Shown piece by piece: positions 21,101-36,100 of a DNA stretch of 64,000 bases. Source of the DNA: Zygaena filipendulae. Lineage: Eukaryota > Arthropoda > Insecta > Lepidoptera > Zygaenidae. The position numbers were made by a program, and so were the translations under genes. The notes beneath the pieces were generated by a model, which was given only the letters and a program-made list of their open reading frames with translations, was not told the DNA's origin and did not search any database. Numbering within the stretch: the stretch's first letter is position 1; each line of letters begins with the position of its first letter. Where the stretch lies: positions 7,333,501 through 7,397,500 of the forward strand of contig OU015654.1 in the NCBI GenBank assembly GCA_907165275.2. The letters are read 5' to 3'.

Positions 21101-24100
21101 GTGGCCAGCTGCGATACCTAGTATGTAATATGTCTGTTCACTAGGATTAGTCTGTTCAGTAGTGTGGCCTTAACACTAGTGTGGATGTACTTACGGTGGT
21201 ACAGTAACGGGCTCCAGATTGGGTGCCGGCGGGTTCTGGCGCGCGACCAGCTTGGCGTGGATGTCGCAGTACAGCTTTCCGTTGATGTTGTAGTACCCTT
21301 GGTTCTTCAGCGAGGAGCCGCAAGTGGAGCACTTGAAGCACTCCACGTGCAAGTTCTTGTCCTTGATGCGCACGAACACTCCGCTACAATAAACATTATT
21401 TTCATGAAACGTCGATACCAACTTAATTATTTCTTAATTTTTTTTATATCGGAATAACTTGAAAGTACATGAACTAAAATAAATTAAAATTTATCAATAT
21501 ACCTACATAGTTTGTGATCGATAATATTGATACAATTACATACAACTACATAATTATGTACATAATTAAATTTTGACATATTTTGCACAATTATACGTCA
21601 TAATCATGCTCTTTAAGATTCTGTTCGTGCAAACGGTGTTTATAAAATAAATGACTTGTGTAAATGTGGTAAATTATAAATAATATGAAATAGTGAAATA
21701 GTGAAATAATATCATGCTTTACAAGTGCTACATTAATTACTATTTAGGTAGAATTTTGTGTAGAAATTAAGAAAATTACTGAGTATAGATATTAATGATA
21801 GATGATGAACAACGACTACTTACTAGCGTAAATCGTAACACAAATGCTTACAAAAATATACGAATAAAGTCTAATACTATTACGAACACATAAAAATATT
21901 AAATCTAAACAATAGAACTACTGTGCACAGGCCGACACGGTCGCAAACACGTCAAGGCATTCTGGAGGGCGTATCTTACGTAATATAGCGATTACAGTCC
22001 GTGCAATATGGCGTGTCGTTGACGACAGGCAGGGAGTCCTGCGGCGGCAGCGGCATGGCGGGCGCGCCGAGCGCTATACGCCCGTCCGGCAGCACCTGGT
22101 GGCAGCCCACCGGGATGCTGGGCCGATGCGGCGGCTCCGGGGCCAACTGCTGCGGCTCAGGCGCCGGCGCCGGCGTCTGCGTGCCGGTGCTGGCGCGCGC
22201 GGGCGCCGCGCCCGGCAGCGGAGAGCCCACCACGCGCGGCGTGCGCGACCGCGAGCGGTGCGTGCGGTGCAGGCTGCACGGCGTGCCGGCGCGGGCCACG
22301 CTCGCGCGAGAGTAAAAGTGACTCGGCTCTGCCGATCCCCAATACACGGTTATTTCACACAACAATAGAGAGGGAGGGGGGCACGGAACGAGAAGGACGT
22401 GTGCTGTGCGATGATGTAGGTTTATGATGGCAATATTTATCCCTAAAGTGACAATTTTGTGCCGTCATAAATTTTGCCTGTGGTTTTTGCGACCGTTTCG
22501 ACTCACGCTTAGTCGGACGACTTACGTGATGAGTCGTTCACATTCCTCGCAAATGTTTTGCCCCGGAGGCAAGCCTCCCGTATTGTTGACGGGAGCGTCG
22601 GGCCGCGTCACAGGCGCCTGCACGTGGCGAAGGCCGCTCACCGGGGGCGCCGCACCCGGACTGGCTACTTCTACTATGTGCCAATTTGGAGGTTTTTTAT
22701 TAATTTACTACTCTTCCAAAAATGATTTCTATTGAAAAGTAACTAATATAAACAAAATATTATAAGTATACAATTTACGGACAATGTAAAGTGGATAGAA
22801 TAGCAAGCATTATGCATGGTCGGTTTTCCTAGGTGAATGGTAAATATAAATGTGGATGGGTTTTTAGAAGACAGAAACTCAATAAATATTCGAATAGGTA
22901 GCTGTACCTATCTTCAATCGATGTGTGATCGATACGTGCAAATTATTTTGTGAGTACCTACCTATACATATGCATGTAAAGATTATATGGTTTTTTGAAA
23001 TAAATTATGTTTATCCTGAAATTGAAGGAAACTTGTACTGAAATTGAAGAAATCTGAGTTTTTAGTTTTACCTGGCTCCGGATCATTTTGCTCCTCCTGT
23101 AGTACCTTGAAAACAGCACTCTTCTCGGCGTCGTAAGTTTTCTCATTCTTTTTGAAATTAACACTGGAAAACAATCAATATGAGGTTGCTTTAATGTGCA
23201 TTTTCAGTACCAAGGGTATATCCCTTAATTAGTCCATAGATATCTTAAATTAATAAAGAAAAATAGAAGATCAGCTACATGCAAATGCCCGTTGCCCGTA
23301 ACCTCAGCGGAGAAAAAAGAGAAATACACACGTACATTGTTATCCTAGGGGTGAAAGTAACGATCTATTCGATCTATTACGCTCGGGCGCCAAACCCCGT
23401 CTCGGGACTAAATAAGTCTTTCTCCCGAGGATAACACTGCTTTTCATTACGAATGCAAGGAAAGTCAAAATAAAAATAGGAATTAGCTAAAGAAAAAATG
23501 AGTGAATTTTATTTTAATTAATACCTACTTAAACTTTACGTTATTTCAATTTTACATCGCGCTGGCTGTATAGAAAGTTGGAACATGGTTCAATAGAAAT
23601 GTGAAAATAGACCTAGTTGTTTTTAAATAATTTGACAGTTGTCAGTTGAAAGCGATTCTCCCTAGGGCTGAAAAGGGTTACTTTCAACCCGCTTCTCAGG
23701 CAACTTCAGACCTACTTTCCGAGTATGAGTAATGAAAAATAATATTAATGGAATGTATAAAGGACGGAACTAAACTCACCCGAGCACTCCGCCGGCGAGT
23801 ACCTCGGTCTGCGCGGAGAGAGTCTCGGCGATCGTTTTGTCGCTGTACATGTTCACAGGAGTGTTGTATTGCTTGTTCACCACACTCTTTACGGAGTCAT
23901 TGCCGTTCATCTGGAAAATTATAATAATAATATCTGTTAACTTAATGTACTGGAATGTGACGTTCAACGTACCGTATACCATTTGGCTTTGTCGTGACGG
24001 CTGTCCGTCGTTAGTGTGAATTAGGTACACCTAAGTGAGTTAAAAGAGTTGTGAAGCAACAAACTGTCTTCCAGGCTTTTTGGAAGCAGTTCCACTGTCA

Positions 24101-27100
24101 AACAAGGAAAAATTGTGGGCACAAGTTCACGACAACCCGTAAAAAATGGAAACAGTTGTTCAAAGACAAATAAAGAGATAATTCTGCTGTTGTTCAATCC
24201 GATCTAACTGTCCAATTCCAGCTAACCCAACCCTTATTTGGCAATTCTAATGGAGAATCTCCTTGGCCTAATAGCACTAAAACCTCCAAGTTATATATAT
24301 TTATCTACAGGATAAAGCAGTTGAATTGAATTGAAAGAACTTTATTTGACACAACACATGGATAGTTACAACATACATAAATTAAAAAAAAAAAGCATGA
24401 ATGAGGGACTGCTTCCCAACCGCCAAAAGATCACAACTGTACCGGGAGATCGCCAGCGCACCAATATCCCTCCCGCCAGGCGAGCCCCATTCGGCGACTG
24501 AGAAACAGTTGAGTAGGTAGATCGTATACTCACGTATCCAAAAGGTTTGGCGACGTTGTTGTGGCCAGAGCCGAAAGCGCGCGAGGGCTGCGGCGTGGCC
24601 TTCAGCGAAGTGTTTGTGACAGGCGTGGGTGTGCCGAGCAGGGGGCGCGACCCGGGCCGGGGCAGGCTGCCCGTCGCGGTGACCGTTGGCCGCCAGGTGC
24701 CTCCACCACTGGACAATTAATTGCGCTATATGAATCATTGATGCCCAGCCTATAATGCCCCTTAGGTACCAGTTAGGTACTTACATAACATTCATATGAC
24801 ATAATATCTACTTTCCGATTCCAATTTGGGGGTACATGGCTCCACCGGTTTGACGATGATTTTTAAAAATAAGAAAGCAAGACAGCACCCCCTCATACAG
24901 AATTTTCAATCTTCCTCCATATTTCGTCACAATAAATGAACGTCCCCGCAATGTGCAAGATGAGTACACTTAAGTATATCACTGGAGATGAGTAATATTT
25001 TTAAAAGTTATACCTAGATTTATTTATAACTTATAATTAACTGTGCACCGCGGTTTCACCCGCGTAAGTTTCGGAATTCTCGCAGGAACAAAAAATAGTG
25101 TGATTTACTCCTTATAACATCAGCTATTTGCCAGTGAAAGTCTCGTTAAAATTGGTCCAGCCGTTTCAGAGATTATCTGAAACAAACAGACAGACAGAAA
25201 GACAAAAATTTTAAAAATTTATTTTTTTGTCTAAGTCTTACCGTATACATAAGTACACCTACTTTCATATGCATTTAGTAAAAAGCTATTAATTTGGAAT
25301 TACAAACAGACACTTCAATTTGATTTTTGGCTAGATTACGATGGCCTTGAGGGGGGCGTAGTGGTCTCGGATGACTGATGGCACTTTGGGATGTTCTTGA
25401 ATGACCTGGATATCATTTGAGCTGACTGAATTTGTCATGCCACATAATTTTTATCCAGGAGTTCTCACGGGAACTCCGAAATAGACGAGGTTGAAACTGT
25501 GGGAGATCGACTATAGTGTGTGCAATGCGGTACCGTTGCACGGTGAGCTCGAGCGAGCCCCCGGCGGCACGGATGGCGTCCTGCGCCTCCTGGTGCCGCA
25601 GGGCGTATACGTCGGTGTTGTTGACGCGGATGAGCGCGTCGCCGGCCTGCAGGCCCGCCCGCTCCGCGGCACTGCCCCCGTTCACCTGGAACACCACATA
25701 TAATAATCTCTTTATTACAATAGGCTAGTTCAGTTTTTCTTAAAATGGGCGATAACGTCCCCTTGTGAGCGTTGGAGACCTAGAGGGGCGTTAAGGGGTC
25801 CAGATAAAAATGGGGTGCGCTGGCGTGGTTTAGGGGGCGATGGTTGATTTGTAGTTTCATTTACAAGTATTGAATTATGCTTATGCATGTGTATAGGTAC
25901 CAACTTAATTTGAATTCAAAAGGAATTCCTACCTACTACCAACAGACGGATTTCTATTTTCAGAGACTCGTTAAGTATTAATTTTTCTACAGAAAATACA
26001 TGTAGATACTACTACTTAATTGTTTATTAAAGTGATGAATGTTCTATATTTACGACCTCAATTATACTGTGTAATAGCGATGAATCGCGGTTTCACCTGC
26101 GGTAATTTCGGAGTTCCCACGGGAATTTCGGGATAAGAATTAAGAAGTACCCTATGACACTCAGGAACACTGTAGCATTCTAACGGTAAAAGAATTTTCA
26201 AAATCGTTTCAGTGGATCCAGAGATTATCTACAACTTCACAAACTCACAAACTACCTCTATATACATGTAGAAGTAGGTACTTAAAGGGCAGGCGGCTTC
26301 GTCCGCGTGAATTTGAACTCTCGAAATTAAAATAATAATAATGCTTGGACAATCATCATGCAGGCACCTGGTGCTAACTGCTAAACTAAGCGGAGCTTGT
26401 AGTTTAGGCATCGGACGGCTTTTTTTTTTGCAAATTAGGTACCTATACCTACCTACCTATAATAAATAATAAACACCCAGATTCAGGGAAAAGACGAATG
26501 TTCATCATAATATCGTTTACCATGACGTTTGGATTGAACTCGCCTCACCTAGCGTAGCTTCAGCTTCTCTACACCAAACGGGTCTGTTTGTACTTAGTAT
26601 CTCATCACTTCTATGTATAGTTACACTGTTTTCGCTCTCCGTGCTGCGAGTTTTCGATACATGTATAGTTCGTCATTTACGTAGCTGTCAAGTGTCTGCA
26701 TGTCAGTCACTTTAGCGAAAGATCACATTCTTTCCTTCTCAGTTGATTTTAAAGAGGACCTTGAAAATCCTAATTGGGGTTTGTTTTCAGTTAGATGTGA
26801 TTACAGTGATTAGTTTAGTGATTTTAGTTACATGTGATTACTTATTCACAGATAAGTACCTATAGGAATTCGAGAAAAATAAACCCCAATTTCACAGTTG
26901 CATGAGATATGAGTAAATGTATTTGAAATTTGAATAAAAATTATAAAGTAGATAAAATCCCATCAAAAACATAAATGTGAAAGTGGAAGTCAAGTTCAGT
27001 ATTAAGCTTAAGCTTAGTTGTCGACTTCACCGACAAAAGAATTGATATCTAAATAGGTGTCAAGTTCTGTAGCTAATCCTGAAATATATTCAAAGGAGCA

Positions 27101-30100
27101 TACAACTTGACTAGTTTTCACACACAAGTTATCTTATATTTACTATACTATAGTATTAACTATAACTATAGTATTAATATTTTTGATATTGGCTTGTTTT
27201 TACCAGCAAACCAAATATTAAAGGGGTAATATCTATTGACCTTACAGTATAAAAACAGTAACTTGCTCATAATAATATAAAGAAAATACATGATTTGTCT
27301 AGCTAAAGATAATCATTTTTTTACTAACCGACTTCCCAAAAAGGAGGTTCTGAATTCGACGCGTGTTTTTTTTTTTTTTACTTATTGAAATATTTAAATG
27401 GATTATTCAGCATGTATCGTTAACAGATGTCTTTGGTTAACAGTATGATAAATTTTTAACATTAGAGGCTAGAGCTAATGAGGTAAAGAGTTAAAAGAAT
27501 GTGGCAGTCCAGTAGATAAAGATGTGTTAATTTATTGTTATTAGTCGTTCAAGTCATGTTGCTTTACTAATTGACTTCAGTCGTGTATGAAGTGTTGTAT
27601 TGCTACACTCGTTCACAATCACAAGGAAACATTATTATTAGTAAGTGCACAGAGATTGATGGGCCGTGGCTAGACGAATTGATTATATTGTGTATAGATA
27701 TAGGTACGAGTACCTACCCACGTGTGAGGTTAATGTGTAACATAAAAATAATAATGAAACTGATTATTTCGCCCGCGGAAATTGCTTTATTGTTCCCCAG
27801 GCCTTCAAGCTATCTCCGGTACTTTTCCTCACCTATATTTCACTATCTATATGTAGTTACTTTTATAGGATATAGTATTAAATAATAATTGCTTAGTAGA
27901 GGGATCCTATTTGTTTTTTTAATGCACCAATTAGCCAATTGGTGCATTAAATGCTACGCTTACACCGAAACCGATTTTGTCGGCCGTTGACGGACAGAAC
28001 TACCCGACCGAGTAAAGGCTTAGGCTAAACTCCCGAATCACAATAAACCTCTATTTTTGGCGATACATATTGTTTTATTGTTTGCCTCACTAACCCTCGG
28101 TGACCCTGAGTACTGGCTTCATGGCTAATATTTTGCTGGTTAATGGTAAAAAAAAATGTAAATGGTTGGTGGTGTTGTAAATGGTTACATAAAAAGTTAC
28201 ATTGAATTGCTCTCAGACTCTTTTAATTCATTTAATTGTATTTGTTAATCAATAATTTGATAGTCATCAGCGAGTATTGTGTGTGTGAGATGTTATACAT
28301 ATACACGGACTTCAGCGAAGCTTTTGATCGTGTTCCTTATAGCTTGTTGGTCGCAAAATTATCAGCCTATGGTTTCACAGGTAATATTCTTAGGTGGATT
28401 GAATCTTATCTGGCTATGCGTTCATTTTATGTGGCTGCAAATGGATTTAATTATAATGCGTTTAGTTATAGCATCCGGGGTACCACAAGGCTCAGGAATT
28501 TTGGCCCTTTATTATTTAATGTCTTTGTAAACGACATATGTATTTAAGTGTTTCAGATTTTCAACGTCCTACCTTTTTGCAGATGATTTAAAAATATCCA
28601 AAATTATTGCCCCTGACTTGGATATATCTTTGCTCCAGAAAGACTTGGTTAGACTTTGAGATTGATGTACCTAGATTAAATAGGATGGATTTATACATTA
28701 ATAAGTGTTTCCATGCAAAAAATTTTCGAAAGCAGCTGTTATTAATTCCAGATACTATTTTGGTGGTTATTTAATTCAAGAAATTGACAGTATTAGGGAT
28801 TTGGGAGTTATTTTAGACAATAAACTTTTCTGCCTCATTTGGTTGTTGGAAAAGCTTCAAGAATGCTGGGATCTATTTTCAGAAATAGTAAAAGTTCAAA
28901 ACTTTAAAAATTAAGTTCAATTAAATCACTTAAATAAAAACTATACTTTAAGCACGCTGTGTCTACCTGTAAGAGAGGGTTAAATGTTTTTTTATTGTAC
29001 GATCATTGGTAATCCAAATAAAGAAAATAAATAAATAAAATAATGTATTGCGAAAAGGACTTCGAGTGCTCCACGACAATAACACGTTTTTAAATAAGTA
29101 ATAATAATTTTGATTATAGAACGAATCACGTACCAACTAATAAAAAATCTGGAACATTACCTATTCTTTGCTTGGGACTGGTTTTAATTAAGTTTTTGAC
29201 TGCATTCCTTGTGGGATCACGTCACTGCAATACTTTCACTCGATGTTTTTAGGGTGGGAAGAGCTAGCTAATTTTAAGAACATTCCTCCTGTAAGCGCTT
29301 TGTTTACTCCTTAATTACAATACTAAATAATCGTAGTAGATAACAATTATATTTGTGTAGACTGTAGTGCCTATATGTTTGTGGTAGTAAGGGATAAGTA
29401 GTCGTGGACCGTTAGACCTATATCTACTAGCGAAGATTTGAATTGGTTATTAGTTATTACATATAATAAACCAGACAATAGGTAGGTATGTAATATAATT
29501 AGTTTTAATAATATCAGTACTTACCTACCATAAATGTATTATAATAATGTATATTAAATGTTATTGTATTGACTTTCTGAGTAAGTATTGATAAATAATA
29601 GGTAAGTAGTTATAATCAGAATCGTGTTCAATTAGTCACATCGCAACGTTAGTATTACAATTTTGAACTCTATTCTCTGGTTACATAAGGTGCCTGCTTA
29701 TGTGTTATTTCAAGTAAACTGACATCTATCTGGTGGTCGGCAGATTATTACGCAACATGTTCTCCAAATGCTGACTGGACGGTTTAGTTGTCACATTGTG
29801 ACTCACGCTGCATTGTGGCTAGCTAAGGATTTGTTTTGAAACTATTTTCAATTTAGACCACTTCATGCTGCAATGCAACCTTTTCTTTACCTAAATGTTT
29901 ATCACTTACACACGTCGCTCCGTAATGAATATCTATTAATGCCAAAGTTTCCCGATTTTATGCGATTCTAATTTAAATTAGGTAAGAACATATCTATTGA
30001 TGAAAGTGTACAGTAGAGTAACGAAGACACTAACACACAAGGTATAAGAGCACTATCAGAATAGATAGTGCAAAGAAATCGTAGGTATATCTATTGATCA

Positions 30101-33100
30101 GGTAGAGAAAAAAATATCTTGACGAAGACAAATGTCACGAGCAATAGAAACTGACGGTAATGTATGCTTCAAATATGGACGCAGATAAGCAATAACATGT
30201 TAACCCACAAAATTAAGTTATTGATTCAAAACGATTTATTGAGAGTTAGGGAACGTTTTTTAATTATGTGTTTACCTTCTTACATTGCTTAAATATGTAA
30301 ATAAATATTGAACATAAAAATGTTGACACAAAATGGCGGTCCTACTTTTAAAACACGATTTACTCAAAAATTCTCCAGTGTGGGTTAACACACTATTGCT
30401 TATCTATGTCCATATGTGAACGAGTTCAGAATTCCAGAGTCTGACTATCCCACCGCGAGATAAACATGTGCTCATGTACCTAGGTACATATAGGCTCAGA
30501 GTAAATATACTAATATAGGTAAGTAGTTGAAATGCCTTTCGTTTTATAAGTATCGCTTTCCTGCTAACTGTTCCCCGTGACTTTGCCTGTGTGAATTTGG
30601 CGATTGCCGTGGCAACTTTTTTTTTGGGATAAAATGTAGCTTATGTTCTTCTCCAAGGTCCCATTTAACCCTAGATATAACATAATTCATTTAGGCTAAA
30701 ATAACCCCTATGGGTTTGGGCGTGAAAACGTAAGTTACTTTCGTATTTCTAATGATAATAATATAAGTAACATTTAATCCAAATCACAATAACTAAATCT
30801 AAATAATCTAAAAACTTAAATATTTGTCTATCACAAGTATCTACATATGTATATCATAGAGTTTGGATTACAGTTTAAAATTACAAAGATTCAAACAACC
30901 AAAAAAACAGAGTCACATAAACTGTCCTCGGAGTACTGCTAGCTATTAGCTAACGAAATATTAGGATGTCCTTTACAAGTTTTATCGTAAATGGTATTGC
31001 ACACTACCAAATTACTTGCACACATTTTTCACGTTTTGAAAGAATTTTTAACCGACTTCCAAAAAGGAGGAGGTTCTATGTTCGATTGTATGTATGTTTT
31101 TTTTTTTTTTTTTTATGTATGTTCACCGATTACTCAAAGACGGTTGGACCGATTTGAAAAATTCTTTTTTTGTTTGAAAGGGTTTACTCCCAATTAGGTC
31201 CCATTGCCACCAAGTCGGGATCTGATGATGCGATCTTGGAGAAATCGAGGGAACTCTTCAAAAATTATAGGCACCCCTATAGTGATTTGGGTATTTTTTC
31301 TAGTAAATCGTTCATTTGCTTTTGAAAAGCAAAATTTGAAGAAAAGGAACTGATGATGAAGACCACAGATGGTCATCGGAACTACTCAATAATAATACGT
31401 ATTTCACGGATTCCGATTGGAGCGATTTCAAAAATTGTTTTTTTGTTTGAAAGGGGATACTCCCAAATTGATTCCATTGTTACCAAGTCGAAATCTGATG
31501 ATGGGATCTTGGAGTAATCGAAGGAACTCTTAAAAAATTATAGGTACATCTATAGCGATTTTTGGATTTTTTATAGTAAATCGTTTATTTGCTTTTGGAA
31601 AGTAAAACTTGAAGAAGTGGAACTGATGATGAAGACCACAGATGGTCATCAGAACTACTAAATAATAGGTATTTCACAGATTCCGATTAGTTAACTTTAA
31701 TATGGTTTCTAAACAATTTATGCTTGTCACAATATATATGGTGAAGTGGAACTGATGATGATGTATCAGGAGAACTCCTCAATAATTAACGTCCCTGCGT
31801 CGGGAAAAGCAATATTTTGTAAAAGGTGATGAGCAGTTGACATAAGGCTATTGCAACTTAGAGAAATTACAAACTAAGTCACTTAAAAGCGAGAAATAAA
31901 CAAAATTTTAACAAAAAAATTAAAACCGACTTCCAAAAACACAAAACTAAAAATCTTAAAAATAAAACGCTAAAATAACAACATACCGATTTAATCCAAA
32001 AGACAAAAACACACGTAATATTATTATTGGTTTGTGCTACCACTAATCGGTATGAAGTCGGTGACAAGCTAAATATGGAGGAGGTAGATGGGCTAAGTCG
32101 ACTCCCGCCACCAGCTCTTCGTGAGCAGGACAACCCAAGTGGGCAGACACCAGCGGGCTTGTCACCGAATTCAAACCGATTAGTGGTAGCACAAACCAAT
32201 AATAATATTACGTGTGTTTTTGTCTTTTGGATTAAATCGGTATGTTGTTATTTTTAGCGTTTTATTTTTAAGATTTTTAGTTTTGTGTTTTTGGAAGTCG
32301 GTTTTAATTTTTTTGTTAAAATTTTTAAACAATGACTTTGACTTAAATATAGTGTGACCTCGGCGGTAAGCTTGCACTTAAGGTGCCATATAGGGCACGA
32401 CATGGAACTGGCGCCGCCGCGCCGTCGCGTGCAGTTCTTTAGCCTCATGATCGTCATATATATTCACGTACTTATAACATACACACACACCCACCACAAC
32501 ACACTTGGGTTTATATTTTTACAACATGCTACACTGGTGCACTTATTTACCTATGGTAAGTGGAGAATTCCAAGTACATACTGAAATAACATCTTCTAAC
32601 CTGCCTTACATATTAAACCTACATAGTTTCAAAAACTTAGCGTTTTTAAGGATTTATTAGATAATACTTTTTAGTATATTCTCATTGTCTATCCATTGTT
32701 ATTAATTTCACAGTGCCTAAGATTAGGTATTGTAATTATGTGATTTTATTTGTTAAATAAATAAATAAGTTTACATTATTTATAGGTTATTTATATATAG
32801 GTAATTAATTTTAAAAAAATAGTATCTGGACAAACTGTGTAAGTATTAATTCGGAACTATTAATTTTTATAGATAATGGTACGGAATCCTTTGTGCGCGA
32901 GTCCGATTCGCACTTGGCCGGATTTTCCTGACACATTAGACAAGTTTAGGAAAGTAAAATTAAGATTTAAGACCCATATCGATATAGATTACTTACTTTT
33001 CTGTCCACTAAGCTGATTGATCGACACACAACCGAAATTGCAAAAGTTTTTATTTTTACCATAACACAGACTCACAACCTTTAATAATTATAATATTATC

Positions 33101-36100
33101 ATTGCTAACAAAGGATTTTTGGAACTTCAACCCAAGGCGGTAAAAAGTTTTGTATGAAGTAGGTACTCTGTCAGTAGTAGGTGTCTCAATTTGCTAGTTT
33201 TGCTCTCAGACGAAATAAAAACTCAAGTCGGAGCGCTGTCAACAACAGAGATGTGCAAAATAGGTTATAAAATGTATTTAAATACAAAATGCAAATACTT
33301 TATTGCAATGCAAATACTTGTAAGTATTTTGTTATTTCAAATACAAAATAGTTTTTCATTTTATATTTAAAATACTAAATGCAAAATACGTATTTACAAA
33401 ATGCTTGATTAAAATAAAATACTTTTAGTTTTAGTTAATTTTGCAGGTATAGATAAATCAATGTATTAATTAAAGTATTTAACGATCGTTGTCTGTTTTA
33501 ATCTACGGCCCTTGCAAACCAGTAGGTGCAGATACTTAGGTAGGTCCTACCTAATTGAAATGTAAATCAATGCTCATTTTATGTTTTCAAACTTAGTGGT
33601 CTTCGAGTAGGTATACCTACTATTAAATAGGACGGATGTGATTTGAAGACTTCGCATTCACACTCGTTTTTTATCAGTGCACTAATGTCTAAAAGGTAAA
33701 TATTTTAACCGTATACCATCCGTATACTATCTGCCTAGATAAGTAGGTAGATACCTACTTACTACAGTGGTTAATTACCTACCTAAACAAAGCTTTCTTA
33801 TCGAACTTCTGTTTGGTTTATGTCGGACTTGCCCAATTAATTTTACTCAGTACCTACATGTCGTAAATACACAAGAATGTCAGATTCGTAGGTACATCTA
33901 TTTTCACTTAACAGCTGCCTGCAACAGCCGAAGGTTGAGTTCAATGTCGACGACTGTCGTATAGTTCCGCCACCGGAAAAAGGTTGTCACGATGCAAGAT
34001 CATTAAAATATCCACACGAGATTATCGACAAGGACTCAGGATGACTTGTGTTGTCATATTGTGTCCTACCTACCTACCAAACTTATAACGGACGGAACCT
34101 AGCGGATTTTTACGTACAGCATAGACCCCAATTAAAAAATTAATTGGTCCATGCTACCAATCTCACACTAACATACAAGCAACGCATATAAGCGATGGAG
34201 ATAATTTTAGAGCAGAGTGAATTAGATTTTTGGCATCAAGATCGTCTTAAAATAAGTCTCATACGTTACGTTAACGTTATAGGTACCTACCATCTACGTA
34301 CGAGTAGGTATATTATGTAGAGTAGAATTATAAAATATTTCAGTCTCACAATCTGACGAAGATGTATATATGGATATTACTCACTTATCTAGTTAATTAC
34401 GTTTATATTGAATTAAACAAGATTTAAGACATGAATTTTGTTTATTTTACAATGAAATTATTATTATTATTATTCACAGTTCAGAAGTTTTTCTCAGATA
34501 ACCCTTGGCAAACATTTTCCTGTAGGAGTTTTCATAGCAAATTTTATCGAAGAAAAGAATTTTTTTTAAAGAGAAAAAATTGCCTATTCGGATTCCACGA
34601 TCTCTAACGGCCGCACTCAGAGTCGACTTTAATGATTACTTAGTTAAGTATAGATTTTTAAAACAAACCTGCCGCAATCAGAGACGTTCAGTAAATTAAT
34701 GTTAATTGGCATTTAATGAGGTGTAACTTAATTAGTTTAGCACAAACCAATATATATATTATACAATATAATATAATTATGGGGTACATAGGGTACTTTT
34801 TATCCCTGAATTCCCGCGGGATCTCCGACATTAACGCGGGTGAAACCGCGGGGCACAGCTAGTACTTTCATGATATTATGCATTCAGTGAAAAGCTGTTA
34901 ATTTGGAATTACAAACAGACACTTAAATTAATTTTTTTGGCTGATAGCTGATGTTATAAGGAGTAACTTAGGCTAGGTATTTTTATTATAGAAAAAAATT
35001 GTTCCTGCAGGAATTCCGAAACTCACGCGGCTATAACCGTGGGGCACAGCTAGTGTTATATAAAGTTACTAGTTGTGCCCCACGGTTTCACCCGCGTTAA
35101 TTTCAGTTTCCGCGGGAATTACGGGATAAAAAGTACCCTATGTGTGTGGTATCTGATGTACATAATATAAGCTATATTATTGTAAAGTTTCATTTAAATC
35201 CATCCAGTAGTTTTTGCTTGAAAAAGTAACAAACATCCATCCATAGGTACATACAAACTTTCGCATTTATAATATTTGTAAGGATGGGGGAACAGCTAGT
35301 ATGATACGTATGTAAAGTTAGTCATGACATACTTAGCAGTAGCAACTAATAATTCTAAATACATGTTTTTGTAGCACTATCATACATGTCAACTTTTTGT
35401 CGAACGGCGGTTCGTTAACCGTGTGTGGGCAGTATGTACATTTCTATCTAATCTTACTTTGAAATTACGGTGTACTTAACTACTTTAACTAAAAAACATC
35501 AAGTACCTACCTACCGACTATTAATCTGTATGTTTACTTTATGAGCCAGAAGTCAGAACCAAGAAGGAGTCTATAATTTGAACGATCATTACCAAAAATA
35601 TCTGATTTCAATGCAGAAACTACTAACTACGTACTACGTAGGTAGTATGATTCCCACTATTACTTGATTTTTTTATACACAACGGTATTTCTCTATGCTA
35701 ATCTTCTTTATACATAATATAAACATTAATTTCTGTTCGTTAGTCTCGCTAAAACTCGAAAACAGCTAGGCCGATTTGGCTAATTTTGATCTTGAAAGAT
35801 TTGTAGAAGTTCAGGGAAGTTTTAAACGGTGAGAAGTTCGGAGTTCCTTCGGGAATTCCGAAACTCATGCGGGTGAAACCGCGGGGCACAGCTAGTAAGT
35901 AACATTATAAAGAGGTAAAGTTTGGAAGTTTGTAAGGGGTTTTCTGAACCGGATTTACTGAACTCCGGATTTACTGAACCGATTTTGAAAATTCTTTTGC
36001 CAATAGAATGGTACATTGTCCCTGAGTAAAATAGGCTACCCGGGATTCCCGCGGGAACTCTGAAATTACCGCGGGTGAAACCGTGGGGAACAGCTATGGT

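Noticed and set aside
22001..22368. Plus-strand frames of 104 and 89 codons
   Set aside because: Antisense shadows of the GC-rich alternative LIM1 exon, which has splice sites and a CxxC in the right phase.
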